64,000 nucleotides of DNA from Sphingosinicellaceae bacterium (lineage in GTDB: Bacteria > Pseudomonadota > Alphaproteobacteria > Sphingomonadales > Sphingomonadaceae): NCBI GenBank assembly GCA_019285715.1, contig CP079108.1, positions 682,001 to 746,000 of the forward strand, in the 5' to 3' direction. Shown piece after piece: positions 43,889 through 52,402 of the stretch. Positions within the stretch are counted from its first letter, which is position 1. Each line of letters begins with the position of its first letter. A program made the position numbers and the translations under genes. The notes under the pieces are model-generated. The model was not told where the DNA came from. It did not search any database and worked only from the letters and a program-made list of their open reading frames with translations.

Positions 43889-44551
43889 ATGCCTAAGATC
43901 ATCGGTTTCCTGCGTCGTCGGCCGGACCTCGACTACGCTGCCTTCAGCCGGCATTGGCAGACCGTCCACCGCGCCCATGCCGAGAAATTGCGGCGCTGGC
44001 TGACCGGCTACGCCCAGGCGCACTATCGGCCAGGACCGTTGGCGGATGTGCAGCGCCCGGCCGACGGTTCACCCATGCTGTGGGTCGAGTCGCTGGCCGA
44101 CATGGCGGAACTGGCGGGCAGCCCCGAGTGCCGCGACGGCGCGACGCTGGACGAACCGCTGTTCATGGAGGGTCGCTCATCGGGCCTCGTCGTCGAGGAG
44201 GTCGTGCTGATCCCCCGACCAGAGTTCTCGCCCCGTGCCGTCAAGCTGATGCTGTTCGCGCACCCCATATCGGGAACTGCGCGCGCTATGCTCGAGAATG
44301 CGGACGGGTGGCTGTGCCCGACCGCCAACGCCAGCGGTCGGATCGTCAATCATGCGGTGTCGGGCCAGGCGATCGACCCGAGCTTCGGCTTCGGTGCCGT
44401 CGAGGAGATCTGGTGGCCCGATGCTGCGGCGTTCGAGGCGGACTGGGCCAGGGCGCGTGCGCCGGCGGCGGTCGCGTGGCTCGAACCCGCGGGCTTCAAG
44501 GCGGCGTTCGTCGACGAGATCGAGGTGTTCACGCCGCCGACCGCCGCTTGA
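43889..44551 (+). CDS. Tandem EthD-domain protein
   Basis: This encodes 220 residues containing two ferredoxin-like EthD modules, about residues 1-110 (IIGFLRRRPDLDYAAFSRHW) and 118-215 (KLMLFAHP, then EEIWWPDAAAFEADW). EthD-type proteins are small cofactor-free proteins near oxygenases. The second module lacks the conserved WxxxH of the first (W23 to H27), so one module may be structural. It starts 4 bases after the preceding stop. Confidence 0.8.
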   Translation: MPKIIGFLRRRPDLDYAAFSRHWQTVHRAHAEKLRRWLTGYAQAHYRPGPLADVQRPADGSPMLWVESLADMAELAGSPECRDGATLDEPLFMEGRSSGLVVEEVVLIPRPEFSPRAVKLMLFAHPISGTARAMLENADGWLCPTANASGRIVNHAVSGQAIDPSFGFGAVEEIWWPDAAAFEADWARARAPAAVAWLEPAGFKAAFVDEIEVFTPPTAA

Positions 44552-44639
44552 GACATCGGAGGCCTTGTCACTTTAGCGCATGGCGTCGAGACGGTGCGCG
44601 CCACATGCTCGGACTATCCACGAAGCGAGTGCTACCCTG

Positions 44640-45251
44640 ATGAAGATCTACACCTCGATCGGCCCGAACCCCGGCGTCGTGACGCTGTTTCTCGCCGAGA
44701 AAGGGGTTTCCCTGCCGACCGAGACCCTCGACATCATCAAGGGTGAGAACCGGCAGCCGGACTATCTCGCCAAGAATCCAACCGGGGGTACGCCCCTGCT
44801 CGAGCTCGACGACGGCAGCTTCCTGTCCGAGAGCATTGCGATCTGCGAGTTCATCGAGGAATTGCATCCAAGCCCGCCCCTGATCGGGAGCACGGCGGTC
44901 GAGCGCGCCGAAACCCGGATGTGGGTCCGCCGTATCGATCTCGGCTACGTCCAGCCCCTGGTTGCGGGGTTTCGCGGTGCCGAGGGATTGCCGATGTTCG
45001 AAAGCCGGATGCGCTGCGTCACCGATGGGGCGGCGCAACTCAAGGCGTGTGCGGCCGATGGGCTCGCCTCGATCGATAGCCAGCTGGCGGGCCGAGATTT
45101 CGTCTGCGGCGACCGGCTGACGCTGGCTGACCTGCTGCTGCTGGCGTTCACCGACTTTGGCGCCGCGGTCGGCCAGGCACCTGACCCGGCGTTGGCGAAC
45201 GTCGCGGCGTGGCACGCCCGGATGAAGGCGCGGACACTAGTCGCCGCCTAA
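44640..45251 (+). CDS. Glutathione S-transferase family protein
   Basis: This encodes 203 residues: an N-terminal thioredoxin-like domain with S6 as the likely glutathione-activating residue, the cis-Pro region GGTPLLEL and the glutathione-binding SESIAI, then a helical C-domain. Such enzymes cleave ether or halogen bonds, isomerise, or detoxify in sphingomonad aromatic pathways. It is the last gene of the 41410-45251 run. The gap from the EthD gene (88 bases) holds no recognisable terminator. Confidence 0.88.
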   Translation: MKIYTSIGPNPGVVTLFLAEKGVSLPTETLDIIKGENRQPDYLAKNPTGGTPLLELDDGSFLSESIAICEFIEELHPSPPLIGSTAVERAETRMWVRRIDLGYVQPLVAGFRGAEGLPMFESRMRCVTDGAAQLKACAADGLASIDSQLAGRDFVCGDRLTLADLLLLAFTDFGAAVGQAPDPALANVAAWHARMKARTLVAA

Positions 45252-45257
45252 CCGGGT

Positions 45258-46091
45258 CTAGGACGCCGCCCCGAGATAGCCGAGCTGGCCCGCCTTGAAG
45301 ACGGTCTGGCTGCGGTTGACGGCGTTCAGTTTTTCGCCCGCCCGGTGGACGTGATAGCGCACGGTGGCGTGGCTGCGCGACAGGATCAGGCTGATTTCCT
45401 TGTCGGTCTTGCCGATCGCCGCCCAGCGCAGGCACTCGACCTCGCGTTTCGACAATTTGCAGTCCGACGGCATGCGTTGCTGGGTCCGCATCGCGCTGAC
45501 GTAGCCACTGATGAAGCGCCGTGACAGCGCCCCGAGCAACTCGCCGTGGACCGCGAAGTCCTCGCTTAGATCGAGGCGGGTATCATCGGATGGTGGAAAG
45601 CTGACAGCGGCGATCTGGCCAAAGGGCAGGTGAACCGGCACGACGATCGCCGCAGCGCACAGTGAGCGCTTCTTGAAATCGGCGAGGTTCATCTCGTCGA
45701 GGTAGCGGTTGCGCCAATGCGTGTGGAAGCCGTCCTCGTTGACCCAGAACGGCTCGCTCTCGTAGCGGCAGGCGCGGGGCAGGGGCGAGCTCAGCGCCAG
45801 CCTGGTGTCCTCCCACCAGCGCTCGCCATCGGCCATCCAGCCGAACACCTCGCCGTTGATGATGCCGCCATCGGCGTCGACCATCTGATCCTTCGACGCG
45901 ATGTCGCTGCACGCGGCGATTCGCAGTCCGCGCGCGGTGGCGACTTCGCACAACGCCACGGCGGCATCATGTATGTCGTCGATCGAACGGATAGTGACGC
46001 GCATGGCAAGGTTCGCCATTTCGTCGGCAACGATTATCCCGGCAACGCCCTCTTGGACGGCCGAGTCGTTTGCAGCCAAGCGTGTAGCCAC
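45258..46091 (-). CDS. LuxR-family transcriptional regulator (solo type)
   Basis: This encodes 277 residues. The C-terminal GerE-type helix-turn-helix (about 208-270) contains LSKREVECLRWAAIGKTDKEIS and ends in VRYHVHRAGEKLNAVNR. The N-terminal domain resembles autoinducer-binding domains in size, but the signal-binding residues cannot be verified by eye. GTG at 46091 is chosen for GGGGAG 6 bases upstream; another GTG at 46154 has a weaker site. No LuxI-type synthase is nearby, so it may sense another ligand. It lies between the P450 run and the GST gene. Confidence 0.85.
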   Translation of the reverse strand: MATRLAANDSAVQEGVAGIIVADEMANLAMRVTIRSIDDIHDAAVALCEVATARGLRIAACSDIASKDQMVDADGGIINGEVFGWMADGERWWEDTRLALSSPLPRACRYESEPFWVNEDGFHTHWRNRYLDEMNLADFKKRSLCAAAIVVPVHLPFGQIAAVSFPPSDDTRLDLSEDFAVHGELLGALSRRFISGYVSAMRTQQRMPSDCKLSKREVECLRWAAIGKTDKEISLILSRSHATVRYHVHRAGEKLNAVNRSQTVFKAGQLGYLGAAS

Positions 46092-46182
46092 GGCAATCTC
46101 CCCGGCCCCCGGATAGCAGGACCAAGGCCGGAACGGAAGCGTCACCGCCTCCACTCGCCGCGAAAGGGTGCCGCGCGAGCCG

Positions 46183-46923
46183 TTATCGGTTCATCGCCCA
46201 GCGCAGTCCTCGCCTGAGGAGTTCGTAATAGACCGGGTAGTTCCAAGCGCACCGTTCGGGGTGGGCATAAAATGGCACCATCGGCAGGTCGTGGTGGCCG
46301 CGGCAGTGACCGAGGGTGTTGTAGAGGATCTGGCCCTTGCCGATGTCGCGCAGATAGAGGATCGGGACCACCGCATCCTGCCAGTTGGCATCGACGAAAC
46401 CAGTCGCCTCGCCGGTGAAGGTCGTCCGCATCAATGTCCGGATCGGGGCGAGCGTTTTCGACAGGTAAAGCTCGTCGATGACCTCGAAGTCGGCAATGCC
46501 GCGGCTCAGTTCGTGGTCCGAGTCGCAGACCTCGACGGTGAATGGCCCGATCGGCGGGTGCGCCTTGAACTGGGTACCGAGCAATTCCATCACGTCGGGC
46601 CGCAGCTCGGGGGTGGCGACGCCGCCGTCGGTGAACTCGAGGATCGAGTTCGTGCCGTGGAGCGCCAACCAGCGGCCGCCACGCTCGAGCCAGGCCTTGA
46701 TCGCCACCAGCTCGGCGGCGCTCGGCATCAGGTCGCACGTGTAGGTGATCAGCAGCGAACAGGCTTCCAGGCGCGCGATGTCACTGTAATCGTTGGAGAC
46801 ACTGGTCCGGATTTCGGGGTGCTCGTAGATCAGCTTGAGCAACTCGAGCCGCGCGAAGTCGATGTCGTGGTATTTGCCGGCGGCAACGAAGTGCGCGTCG
46901 ATCCGGGTCAGGGCGGCGCTCAT
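46183..46923 (-). CDS. ThuA-like domain protein
   Basis: This encodes 246 residues with a glutamine-amidotransferase-like (ThuA) fold: LLITYTCDLMPSAAELVAIKAW, WLALHGTNSI, and the HPPIGPFTVEVCDSDHELSRGI and GRGHHDLP-like regions. ThuA-like proteins handle sugar or sugar-like substrates (for example 3-keto-glycosides), but no catalytic role is firmly established. The start overlaps the upstream SDR stop (ATGA), so it is cotranscribed with P450 and SDR genes. Confidence 0.75.
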   Translation of the reverse strand: MSAALTRIDAHFVAAGKYHDIDFARLELLKLIYEHPEIRTSVSNDYSDIARLEACSLLITYTCDLMPSAAELVAIKAWLERGGRWLALHGTNSILEFTDGGVATPELRPDVMELLGTQFKAHPPIGPFTVEVCDSDHELSRGIADFEVIDELYLSKTLAPIRTLMRTTFTGEATGFVDANWQDAVVPILYLRDIGKGQILYNTLGHCRGHHDLPMVPFYAHPERCAWNYPVYYELLRRGLRWAMNR

Positions 46924-47681
46924 GAGCGGATCGCCGCGCCGCCGTCGACGGTTATGTCGGCGCCAGTGGTGAAGCTCGATTCGTCGGACGAAAGGTAGAC
47001 GATGGCGTTGGCGACCTCGATCGCCTCGCCGACTCGCCCGAGCGGATGGTGCGCCGCGAACGCCGCTTCGACTTCGTCCAGGGTGCCGGGGCTATTGGCG
47101 AGGTAGCGCTCGAACATCGGGGTGCGGATCGCGCCGGGGTGGACCGCGTTGGCGCGAATGCCCCGGTCGGCGACCTCGAGCGCGATGCACTTGGTCAGGG
47201 TCGTGACGGCGGCCTTCGAGGCGCAATAGGCGGCGTAGGTCGCGCCCGGTCGCAGCGCCAGCATCGAGCCGGTGTTGACGATTGCCGCCGGACCACCATT
47301 TGCCGCCAGTGCCGGGATCGCTGCACGGCAGCCGTAAAAAGTACCGTTCAGGTTGATATCGATGGTCCGTCGCCAGCTATCGAGCCCGACCTCCACGACC
47401 GTTCCCGGTTCCGAGATGCCGGCAATGTTGCACAGGTTGGTCAATTTCCCGAAGCGCGCGACCGTCGCCGCGACCGCCGCCTCCCAATCCGCCAGCACCG
47501 TGACGTCGAGCTTCACCGCGGCGGCGGCGCTGCCCAGTTCGGTGGCCAGCGCCTGCGCCTTGTCGAGCTGGATGTCGCCGAGCATCACCGACGCGCCCTC
47601 GGCAACGAAGCGCCGCGCCGTCTCGGCCCCGATGCCCTCCGCGCCGCCCGATATCAAGGCGACCTTGCCGCGCAATCGCAT
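46920..47681 (-). CDS. SDR-family oxidoreductase
   Basis: This encodes 253 residues: cofactor motif SGGAEGIG (11-18), catalytic S139, Y152 and K156, and C-terminal GADITVDGG. The ATG at 47681 lies 2 bases after the P450 stop; the longer open frame overlapping the P450 gene is rejected. It shares the VxLDxG-type acidic cofactor position (D36), suggesting NAD preference. It likely oxidises the alcohol made by the P450. Confidence 0.9.
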   Translation of the reverse strand: MRLRGKVALISGGAEGIGAETARRFVAEGASVMLGDIQLDKAQALATELGSAAAAVKLDVTVLADWEAAVAATVARFGKLTNLCNIAGISEPGTVVEVGLDSWRRTIDINLNGTFYGCRAAIPALAANGGPAAIVNTGSMLALRPGATYAAYCASKAAVTTLTKCIALEVADRGIRANAVHPGAIRTPMFERYLANSPGTLDEVEAAFAAHHPLGRVGEAIEVANAIVYLSSDESSFTTGADITVDGGAAIRS

Positions 47682-47683
47682 GT

Positions 47684-48937
47684 TCAGTGCTCCAGCTTCG
47701 TGTTCGCCGCCGTGAAGCGGATCGGCAGTGCGCTGAGCCCTCTCAGCAGCATGTTCGGATGGCAGACCAATGCTGCTTCGTCGGTGATCTCGATGTCGGT
47801 CAGTCGCGCCAGCAGCTCGCCGAACGCCACCGCCATTTCCTTCCGCGACAGCATGTTGCCGACGCACATGTGGATGCCGCGCCCGAAGGCGACGTGGGTG
47901 CGGGCGTTCTTGCGCTCGACATCGAAGGCGTCGGGATCGGCGAAGCGCGCCGGGTCGCGGTTGGCGGCGGCGAAGCGCAGCAGCAGCATCGAGCCCGCCT
48001 TGACCGGCACGCCCGCCAGCTCGGTGTCGCGCTTGACCACCCGCCACAGGCCGGCGGTCGGGCTCTCGAGGCGCAGCACCTCTTCGACGAGGTTGGGTAG
48101 CAGCGCCGGGTTGGCGCGGACCTTGTCGGCCTGCCCGGGGTGGCGGATCAGGTGGACCAGCCCGCCCGCCAGCGCCGAGGTCGTGGTCTCGTTGCCCGCG
48201 ACCATCAATTGCTGGAGGATCGACATCAGCTCGGCATCGTCGAGCGGTGTCTGGCCGTCGATACGCGCGTTGACGAGGTCCGACAGCAGGTCGTCCTGCG
48301 GGCGTTCGCGCCGCTCGTCGATCTTGCGCTTCATTGCATGCTGGAATTCGATCACCTCGGCGGCGCATTCGAGTTCGCGCGGCTTGGCGATCTGGCCGCC
48401 GAGCCGGTCGGCAAAGGCATCGGACCAGCGCTTGACGGTGGCGAAGTCGGTGCTGTCGATGCCGATCTGCTCGGTGATGAGCTGCACCGGCAAGGGGATC
48501 GCGAACTCACGCACGAACTCGCAGTGCCCGGCGTCGACGAACCCGTCGATCAGGCCGCCGACAAGGCGACGCATATGCGCCTCGAGTGCATCGACGCGCT
48601 GCATCGAGAAGGCGAGGTTGACCAGCTTCCGGAAGCGCGTGTGGTCGGGCGGGTCGGCCGTCAGGAGCGTGTTACGCTGCGGCCAGCCGGTGTCGAGGAT
48701 GGCGACGACCTCGGGATCGGCCGATCGCATTCCGGCCAGCACGGCGGCGAAGTCGTTGGAGAAGTCCTCGATCCTCCCCACCGCCTCCGTCAGCGCCGCA
48801 TAGCCCAGGACGATGGTGATGCCGGTGCCGGGGACCGGGTGAACCGGGCCGCGCGCCAGCCCAAGCTGGTAGACCGCGAACGGGTCGGACAGCGTCTCGG
48901 CACCGAGGAAGTCGATCGCGGGCAGGGCGGCGTTCAA
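47684..48937 (-). CDS. Cytochrome P450
   Basis: This encodes 417 residues, the usual length of soluble bacterial P450s. I-helix motif AGNETT (247-252), K-helix E286-x2-R289 and the heme loop FGRGIHMCVG with the proximal ligand C358 are all intact. The start is TTG at 48937, with AGGAGA about 9 bases upstream. It hydroxylates a substrate using electrons from a ferredoxin, probably the 42434 product. It is followed by SDR and ThuA-like genes. No P450 subfamily can be assigned by eye; steroid and terpene hydroxylation are plausible. Confidence 0.94.
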   Translation of the reverse strand: MNAALPAIDFLGAETLSDPFAVYQLGLARGPVHPVPGTGITIVLGYAALTEAVGRIEDFSNDFAAVLAGMRSADPEVVAILDTGWPQRNTLLTADPPDHTRFRKLVNLAFSMQRVDALEAHMRRLVGGLIDGFVDAGHCEFVREFAIPLPVQLITEQIGIDSTDFATVKRWSDAFADRLGGQIAKPRELECAAEVIEFQHAMKRKIDERRERPQDDLLSDLVNARIDGQTPLDDAELMSILQQLMVAGNETTTSALAGGLVHLIRHPGQADKVRANPALLPNLVEEVLRLESPTAGLWRVVKRDTELAGVPVKAGSMLLLRFAAANRDPARFADPDAFDVERKNARTHVAFGRGIHMCVGNMLSRKEMAVAFGELLARLTDIEITDEAALVCHPNMLLRGLSALPIRFTAANTKLEH

Positions 48938-48969
48938 GGCGGCGTGTCTCCTCGCGAACGGGGTATGCC

Positions 48970-48990
48970 CATCGCCCCGGGCGGGCGATG
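48970..48990 (-). terminator. Hairpin downstream of the SDR at 49010
   Basis: CATCGCCC (48970-48977) and GGGCGATG (48983-48990) form a perfect 8-bp stem with a 5-base loop. It separates the four-gene run ending at 49010 from the P450 gene, so the P450 unit probably has its own promoter. Confidence 0.5.
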
Positions 48991-49009
48991 CGCCAAAATG
49001 CTAGGGCGA

Positions 49010-49708
49010 TCAGCCGTGGCTCATGACGCCGCCGTCGACGGTGATGCCCTGGCCGGTGATGAAGCGGGCGTCGTCCGAAACCAGGAAGGCGAAGACGTCG
49101 GCGATGTCTTCGGGCAAGCCGAGCCGGCCGAGCGGCGAGCGCTCGGTGTAATAAGCGACCGCTGCCGGGTCCTCGAGCAGCGCCGCGGTCATGCCGGTGA
49201 CGATGCAGCCCGGCTGGATGCAGTTCACGGTGATGCCCATCGGCCCGAAGTCGTTGGCGAGCGCGCGGGTCAAGCCGAGGACGGCGTGCTTCGAGGCCGA
49301 ATAGGCCGCGAGCGTGGCGTTGCCGTAGCTCGACATCAGCGAGCCGGTGTTGACGATGCGACCGGCCTTCGATCTGGCCAGCAGCGGCACCAGCGCCCGC
49401 GACAGGCGGAACGGCGCGGTGACGTTGATCTCGAGCGCGCGCCGCCAGTCGGCATCGGCGAGTTCAGCCGCGGGTCCGACCGGGCAGACCCCGGCGTTGT
49501 TGATCAGGATATCGAGGCGGCCCTCGCAGGCGGCTACGATCGCGGCGATGCCGTCGTCGGTGGAGACGTCGGCGATCAACCCGTCGCCGGTCAGGTCGAC
49601 CGCGATGACCTCGGCTCCATCGACGCGCAGCCGCGCCACGGTTGCCGCCCCGATGCCCGAGGCGGCTCCGGTGACGACGGCGCGACGCCCCGCCAGACGG
49701 CCGCTCAC
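49010..49708 (-). CDS. SDR-family oxidoreductase
   Basis: This encodes 232 residues: motif TGAASGIG (13-20), catalytic S123, Y136 and K140, C-terminal GQGITVDGG. The GTG at 49708 overlaps the TGA of the MDR gene (GTGA); the frame upstream of it lies within that gene. It is similar in length and N-terminal sequence to the 27690 SDR. It is the last gene of the 52204-49010 run. Confidence 0.88.
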   Translation of the reverse strand: MSGRLAGRRAVVTGAASGIGAATVARLRVDGAEVIAVDLTGDGLIADVSTDDGIAAIVAACEGRLDILINNAGVCPVGPAAELADADWRRALEINVTAPFRLSRALVPLLARSKAGRIVNTGSLMSSYGNATLAAYSASKHAVLGLTRALANDFGPMGITVNCIQPGCIVTGMTAALLEDPAAVAYYTERSPLGRLGLPEDIADVFAFLVSDDARFITGQGITVDGGVMSHG

Positions 49709-50718
49709 CGCGCGATCTTCAGGATCATCTTGCCGTCGTTGGTGCCCTCGAACAGCCGCATGAAGGCGGGCAGGGCGTTGTCGATGCCCTCGTCGATGTG
49801 CTCGTCGAAGACCAGGCTGCCGTCCTTGAGCCACGCGTCCATCGCCGCCGCGCCTTCGGCGAAGCGCGGCAGGAAATCGCGGACCAGCAACCCGCGGATC
49901 GAGGCCGAGTGGACAATGAGCTGCCAGATGTTGCGCGCGCCGACGGGGGCACCGGCATTGTACTCGCTGATCAGACCGCACAGCCCGATGCGCGCGCCGT
50001 GGCGCAGGTTCATCAGCCCGGCATCAAGGCAGACGCCGCCGACGTTCTCGAAGATGATGTCGAGGCCATCCGGCGCAGCCTCGCGGATCGCGGCGGCAAG
50101 CGCGTCGACGTCCTTGCCGCGATAGTCGACGGCGGCATCGTAGCCGTAGCGCGTGGTCAACCGCTCGCACTTCTCGGGACCGCCGGCGATGCCGATGACC
50201 CGGCAGCCGCTCAGCCGCGCGATCTGCCCGACCAGCGAGCCGACCGCGCCGGCGGCGCCGGTAACAAGCACGGTGTCGCCGGGCTTGGGCTCGCAGACTT
50301 CGAGGAAGCCGAAATAGGCGGTCAGCCCGACCGCGCCGAACAGCGACAGATAGTTGGTGACCTGCGGCACCGCGGTCGCGTCGATCGGCTGGGTGAAGCC
50401 GCCGTCCTGCGCGAGCGAGAACTCCTCGCTGGCGTTCAGGCCCATCACCCAGTCACCGACGGGGAAGCGCGGGTTGCGGCTCTGCTCGACGACGCCGATG
50501 GTCGAGGCGCGGACCGGATCGCCGAGCGGTACCGGCGGCATGTACGACGGCGCATCGTCGAGCCAGCCGCGCATCGCCGGATCGAGCGAGGCATAGTGAT
50601 TGCGGATCAGGAATTCGCCGTCGCCCAGCTCGGGCAGTGGCTGCGTCACCAGGCTGAAGTCGTCGGCGACCGGTACGCCGCGGGGTCGCCGCACCAGCAG
50701 GAAACGTCGGTTCGTCAT
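49705..50718 (-). CDS. Zinc-independent NADP-dependent oxidoreductase, MDR family (copy 3)
   Basis: This encodes 337 residues with VTGAAGAVGS, GCRVIGIAGGPEKC and IIFENVGG. It is the most diverged of the three copies here. The ATG at 50718 overlaps the preceding SDR stop by one base (TGATG). Likely role as ene-reductase or alcohol dehydrogenase for a bulky hydrophobic substrate. Confidence 0.87.
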   Translation of the reverse strand: MTNRRFLLVRRPRGVPVADDFSLVTQPLPELGDGEFLIRNHYASLDPAMRGWLDDAPSYMPPVPLGDPVRASTIGVVEQSRNPRFPVGDWVMGLNASEEFSLAQDGGFTQPIDATAVPQVTNYLSLFGAVGLTAYFGFLEVCEPKPGDTVLVTGAAGAVGSLVGQIARLSGCRVIGIAGGPEKCERLTTRYGYDAAVDYRGKDVDALAAAIREAAPDGLDIIFENVGGVCLDAGLMNLRHGARIGLCGLISEYNAGAPVGARNIWQLIVHSASIRGLLVRDFLPRFAEGAAAMDAWLKDGSLVFDEHIDEGIDNALPAFMRLFEGTNDGKMILKIAR

Positions 50719-51476
50719 CAATCTGCTCCTCGGCCGCCATCGACCACCATGGCCGTGCCGGTCACCATTCTCGAAGCCGCGCCGGCAAGATACGCGGCTG
50801 CATTGGCAATGTCCTCGGCCTCGCCGACCCGCTGCAGCGCGTTGCCGTCCATGACGAAGGCGCGCACAGCGTCGCTGTCGCCGTAGCTGCCAGTGATCAT
50901 CTCGGTCCAGATCACGCCCGGGTTCAGCGAGTTGACCCGGACCGCCGGCGCGAACGCCGCGCCCTCCAGCGCCGCAACCCGCGACAGGTGCGTGACTGCG
51001 GCCTTGGCGGCGCAATAAGCCGCGCAGTCGTCGAGCGCGATCAGCCCGGCGAGCGACGAGACGTTGACGATGCTCCCGGCGCTGCGCGTGTCGCGCATCG
51101 CCCGCAGCGCGTATTTGGTGCCGAGCAGGACGCTCTCGACATCGAGTGTCCAGAGCGCGCGAAACTCGGCGAGCGTCGTGTCGGGCAGGGACTTCGAGAA
51201 AAAGCCGCCGGCGCTGTTGACCAGGACATCGAAGCGGCCGTGATCGGCCTCGATGCGGCGCGCGAGTTCGGCCCAGTCGGCCTCGGCGGTGACGTCGAAG
51301 GCATGGAAGCGCCCGGTGCTGCCGGTCGCCTCGATGTCGGCAACGACGGCAGCGCCGCGCACGGGATCGCGGCCGCAGGCGATGACATGGAAGCCGTCGC
51401 GCGCCAGTCGGACCGCGGTGGCACGGCCGATACCCGACGTCGCGCCGGTAACGACGGCAATGGGCGGCTCGGTCAT
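50718..51476 (-). CDS. SDR-family oxidoreductase
   Basis: This encodes 252 residues: TGATSGIG (about 10-17), catalytic S141, Y154 and K158. The ATG at 51476 overlaps the upstream SDR's TGA by one base; a GTG one codon earlier is possible but lacks this coupling. The second strand ends in CGRD, which favours NADP(H). The VNSAGGFF segment replaces the usual NNAG, with S89 in the second Asn position. Confidence 0.88.
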   Translation of the reverse strand: MTEPPIAVVTGATSGIGRATAVRLARDGFHVIACGRDPVRGAAVVADIEATGSTGRFHAFDVTAEADWAELARRIEADHGRFDVLVNSAGGFFSKSLPDTTLAEFRALWTLDVESVLLGTKYALRAMRDTRSAGSIVNVSSLAGLIALDDCAAYCAAKAAVTHLSRVAALEGAAFAPAVRVNSLNPGVIWTEMITGSYGDSDAVRAFVMDGNALQRVGEAEDIANAAAYLAGAASRMVTGTAMVVDGGRGAD

Positions 51477-52204
51477 CACGTCAGGCTCCAGCCGCCGTCG
51501 ACGGTAGTGACCGAGGCGGTCATGAAGCTCGAATCCTCGGACAGCAGGTAGACGATGGTCTCGGCGATCTCGTCGGCCTCGGAAGGGCGGCGTAGTGGTA
51601 CACCAGTCCAGCTTGCCTGGCTGTCGACCGAGCCGGCGGGCATCACGGCGCGCAGCATCGGGGTTGCGACGGGGCCCGGGGCGACGACGTTGACGCGGAT
51701 GAAGTCGCCCTTCCGCCCCAGCTCGACGCCGATGGCGCGCGCCATGTTCGACAGCCCGGCCTTGGTCGCGGCGTAGGCGGCGACGTTGGGCGCTGCCTGT
51801 GCCGCCATCACCGAGGCGACGACGACGATGCTGCCCAGCGCCGGCGACGACTGGACGCGAAGCTGGGCGACGATTTTCTGGATGCCGATGAAGGCACCCT
51901 CGACATGGACGCGGGAGCTGCGCCGGAAGTCCTCGAGGTCGAGGTCGACGAGCGCCCCGGAGCTGGCAATCCCGGCATTCGAGACGAGGCCGTCGATGCG
52001 GCCATGCTCAGCCAATGTCGCGGCGATCGCCACGTCCCAGTCGGCAGGCTCGGTGACGTCGAGCTTGACGTCGGTGCCCGCGAGGTCGGTGGCGACCGCG
52101 ACGCCGCCGCGCGCCTCGATCAGTCGTACGGTGGCCGCGCCGATGCCGCTCGCGGCGCCGGTGACGATGAAGACCTTGCCGTGGAGATTGCCGGCGTGGT
52201 TCAC
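51476..52204 (-). CDS. SDR-family oxidoreductase
   Basis: This encodes 242 residues: TGAASGIG (about 15-22), catalytic S131, Y144 and K148, acidic D40 suggesting NAD(H). It starts with GTG at 52204 and heads the run SDR, SDR, MDR, SDR, whose members overlap by 1-4 bases. Its upstream region (52205-52402) is the only place for a promoter of this unit. Confidence 0.88.
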   Translation of the reverse strand: MNHAGNLHGKVFIVTGAASGIGAATVRLIEARGGVAVATDLAGTDVKLDVTEPADWDVAIAATLAEHGRIDGLVSNAGIASSGALVDLDLEDFRRSSRVHVEGAFIGIQKIVAQLRVQSSPALGSIVVVASVMAAQAAPNVAAYAATKAGLSNMARAIGVELGRKGDFIRVNVVAPGPVATPMLRAVMPAGSVDSQASWTGVPLRRPSEADEIAETIVYLLSEDSSFMTASVTTVDGGWSLT

Positions 52205-52351
52205 GCGGCGCTCGCGCGCGACGTCGGTTTGGGCAGGACGTCGGTCAGGTGAGCCTCCCCTCGTTGTGCCGCGTTGGCGCAGCTTCGCAACGAACTCACG
52301 CTAGACCCGCAGTGCGCCACCGCGACTGTCAATTTTGCCAATCACGACACG

Positions 52352-52390
52352 TGGCCGCTCCCCACCGGCCGATGGCAGGGGGAGCGGCCA
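52352..52390. terminator. 12-bp hairpin downstream of the third receptor
   Basis: TGGCCGCTCCCC (52352-52363) pairs perfectly with GGGGAGCGGCCA (52379-52390), 15 bases apart. It lies 12 bases after the stop codon of the receptor gene at 52403 and upstream of the SDR gene at 52204, so it should end the receptor transcript. Confidence 0.6.
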
Positions 52391-52402
52391 TTCGGGGCGG
52401 GC

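Noticed and set aside
47682-48368. N-terminal extension of the SDR at 46920 into the P450 gene
   Set aside because: The extension translates to an Arg-rich sequence and lies out of frame within the P450 gene. The ATG at 47681 gives a normal SDR N-terminus.
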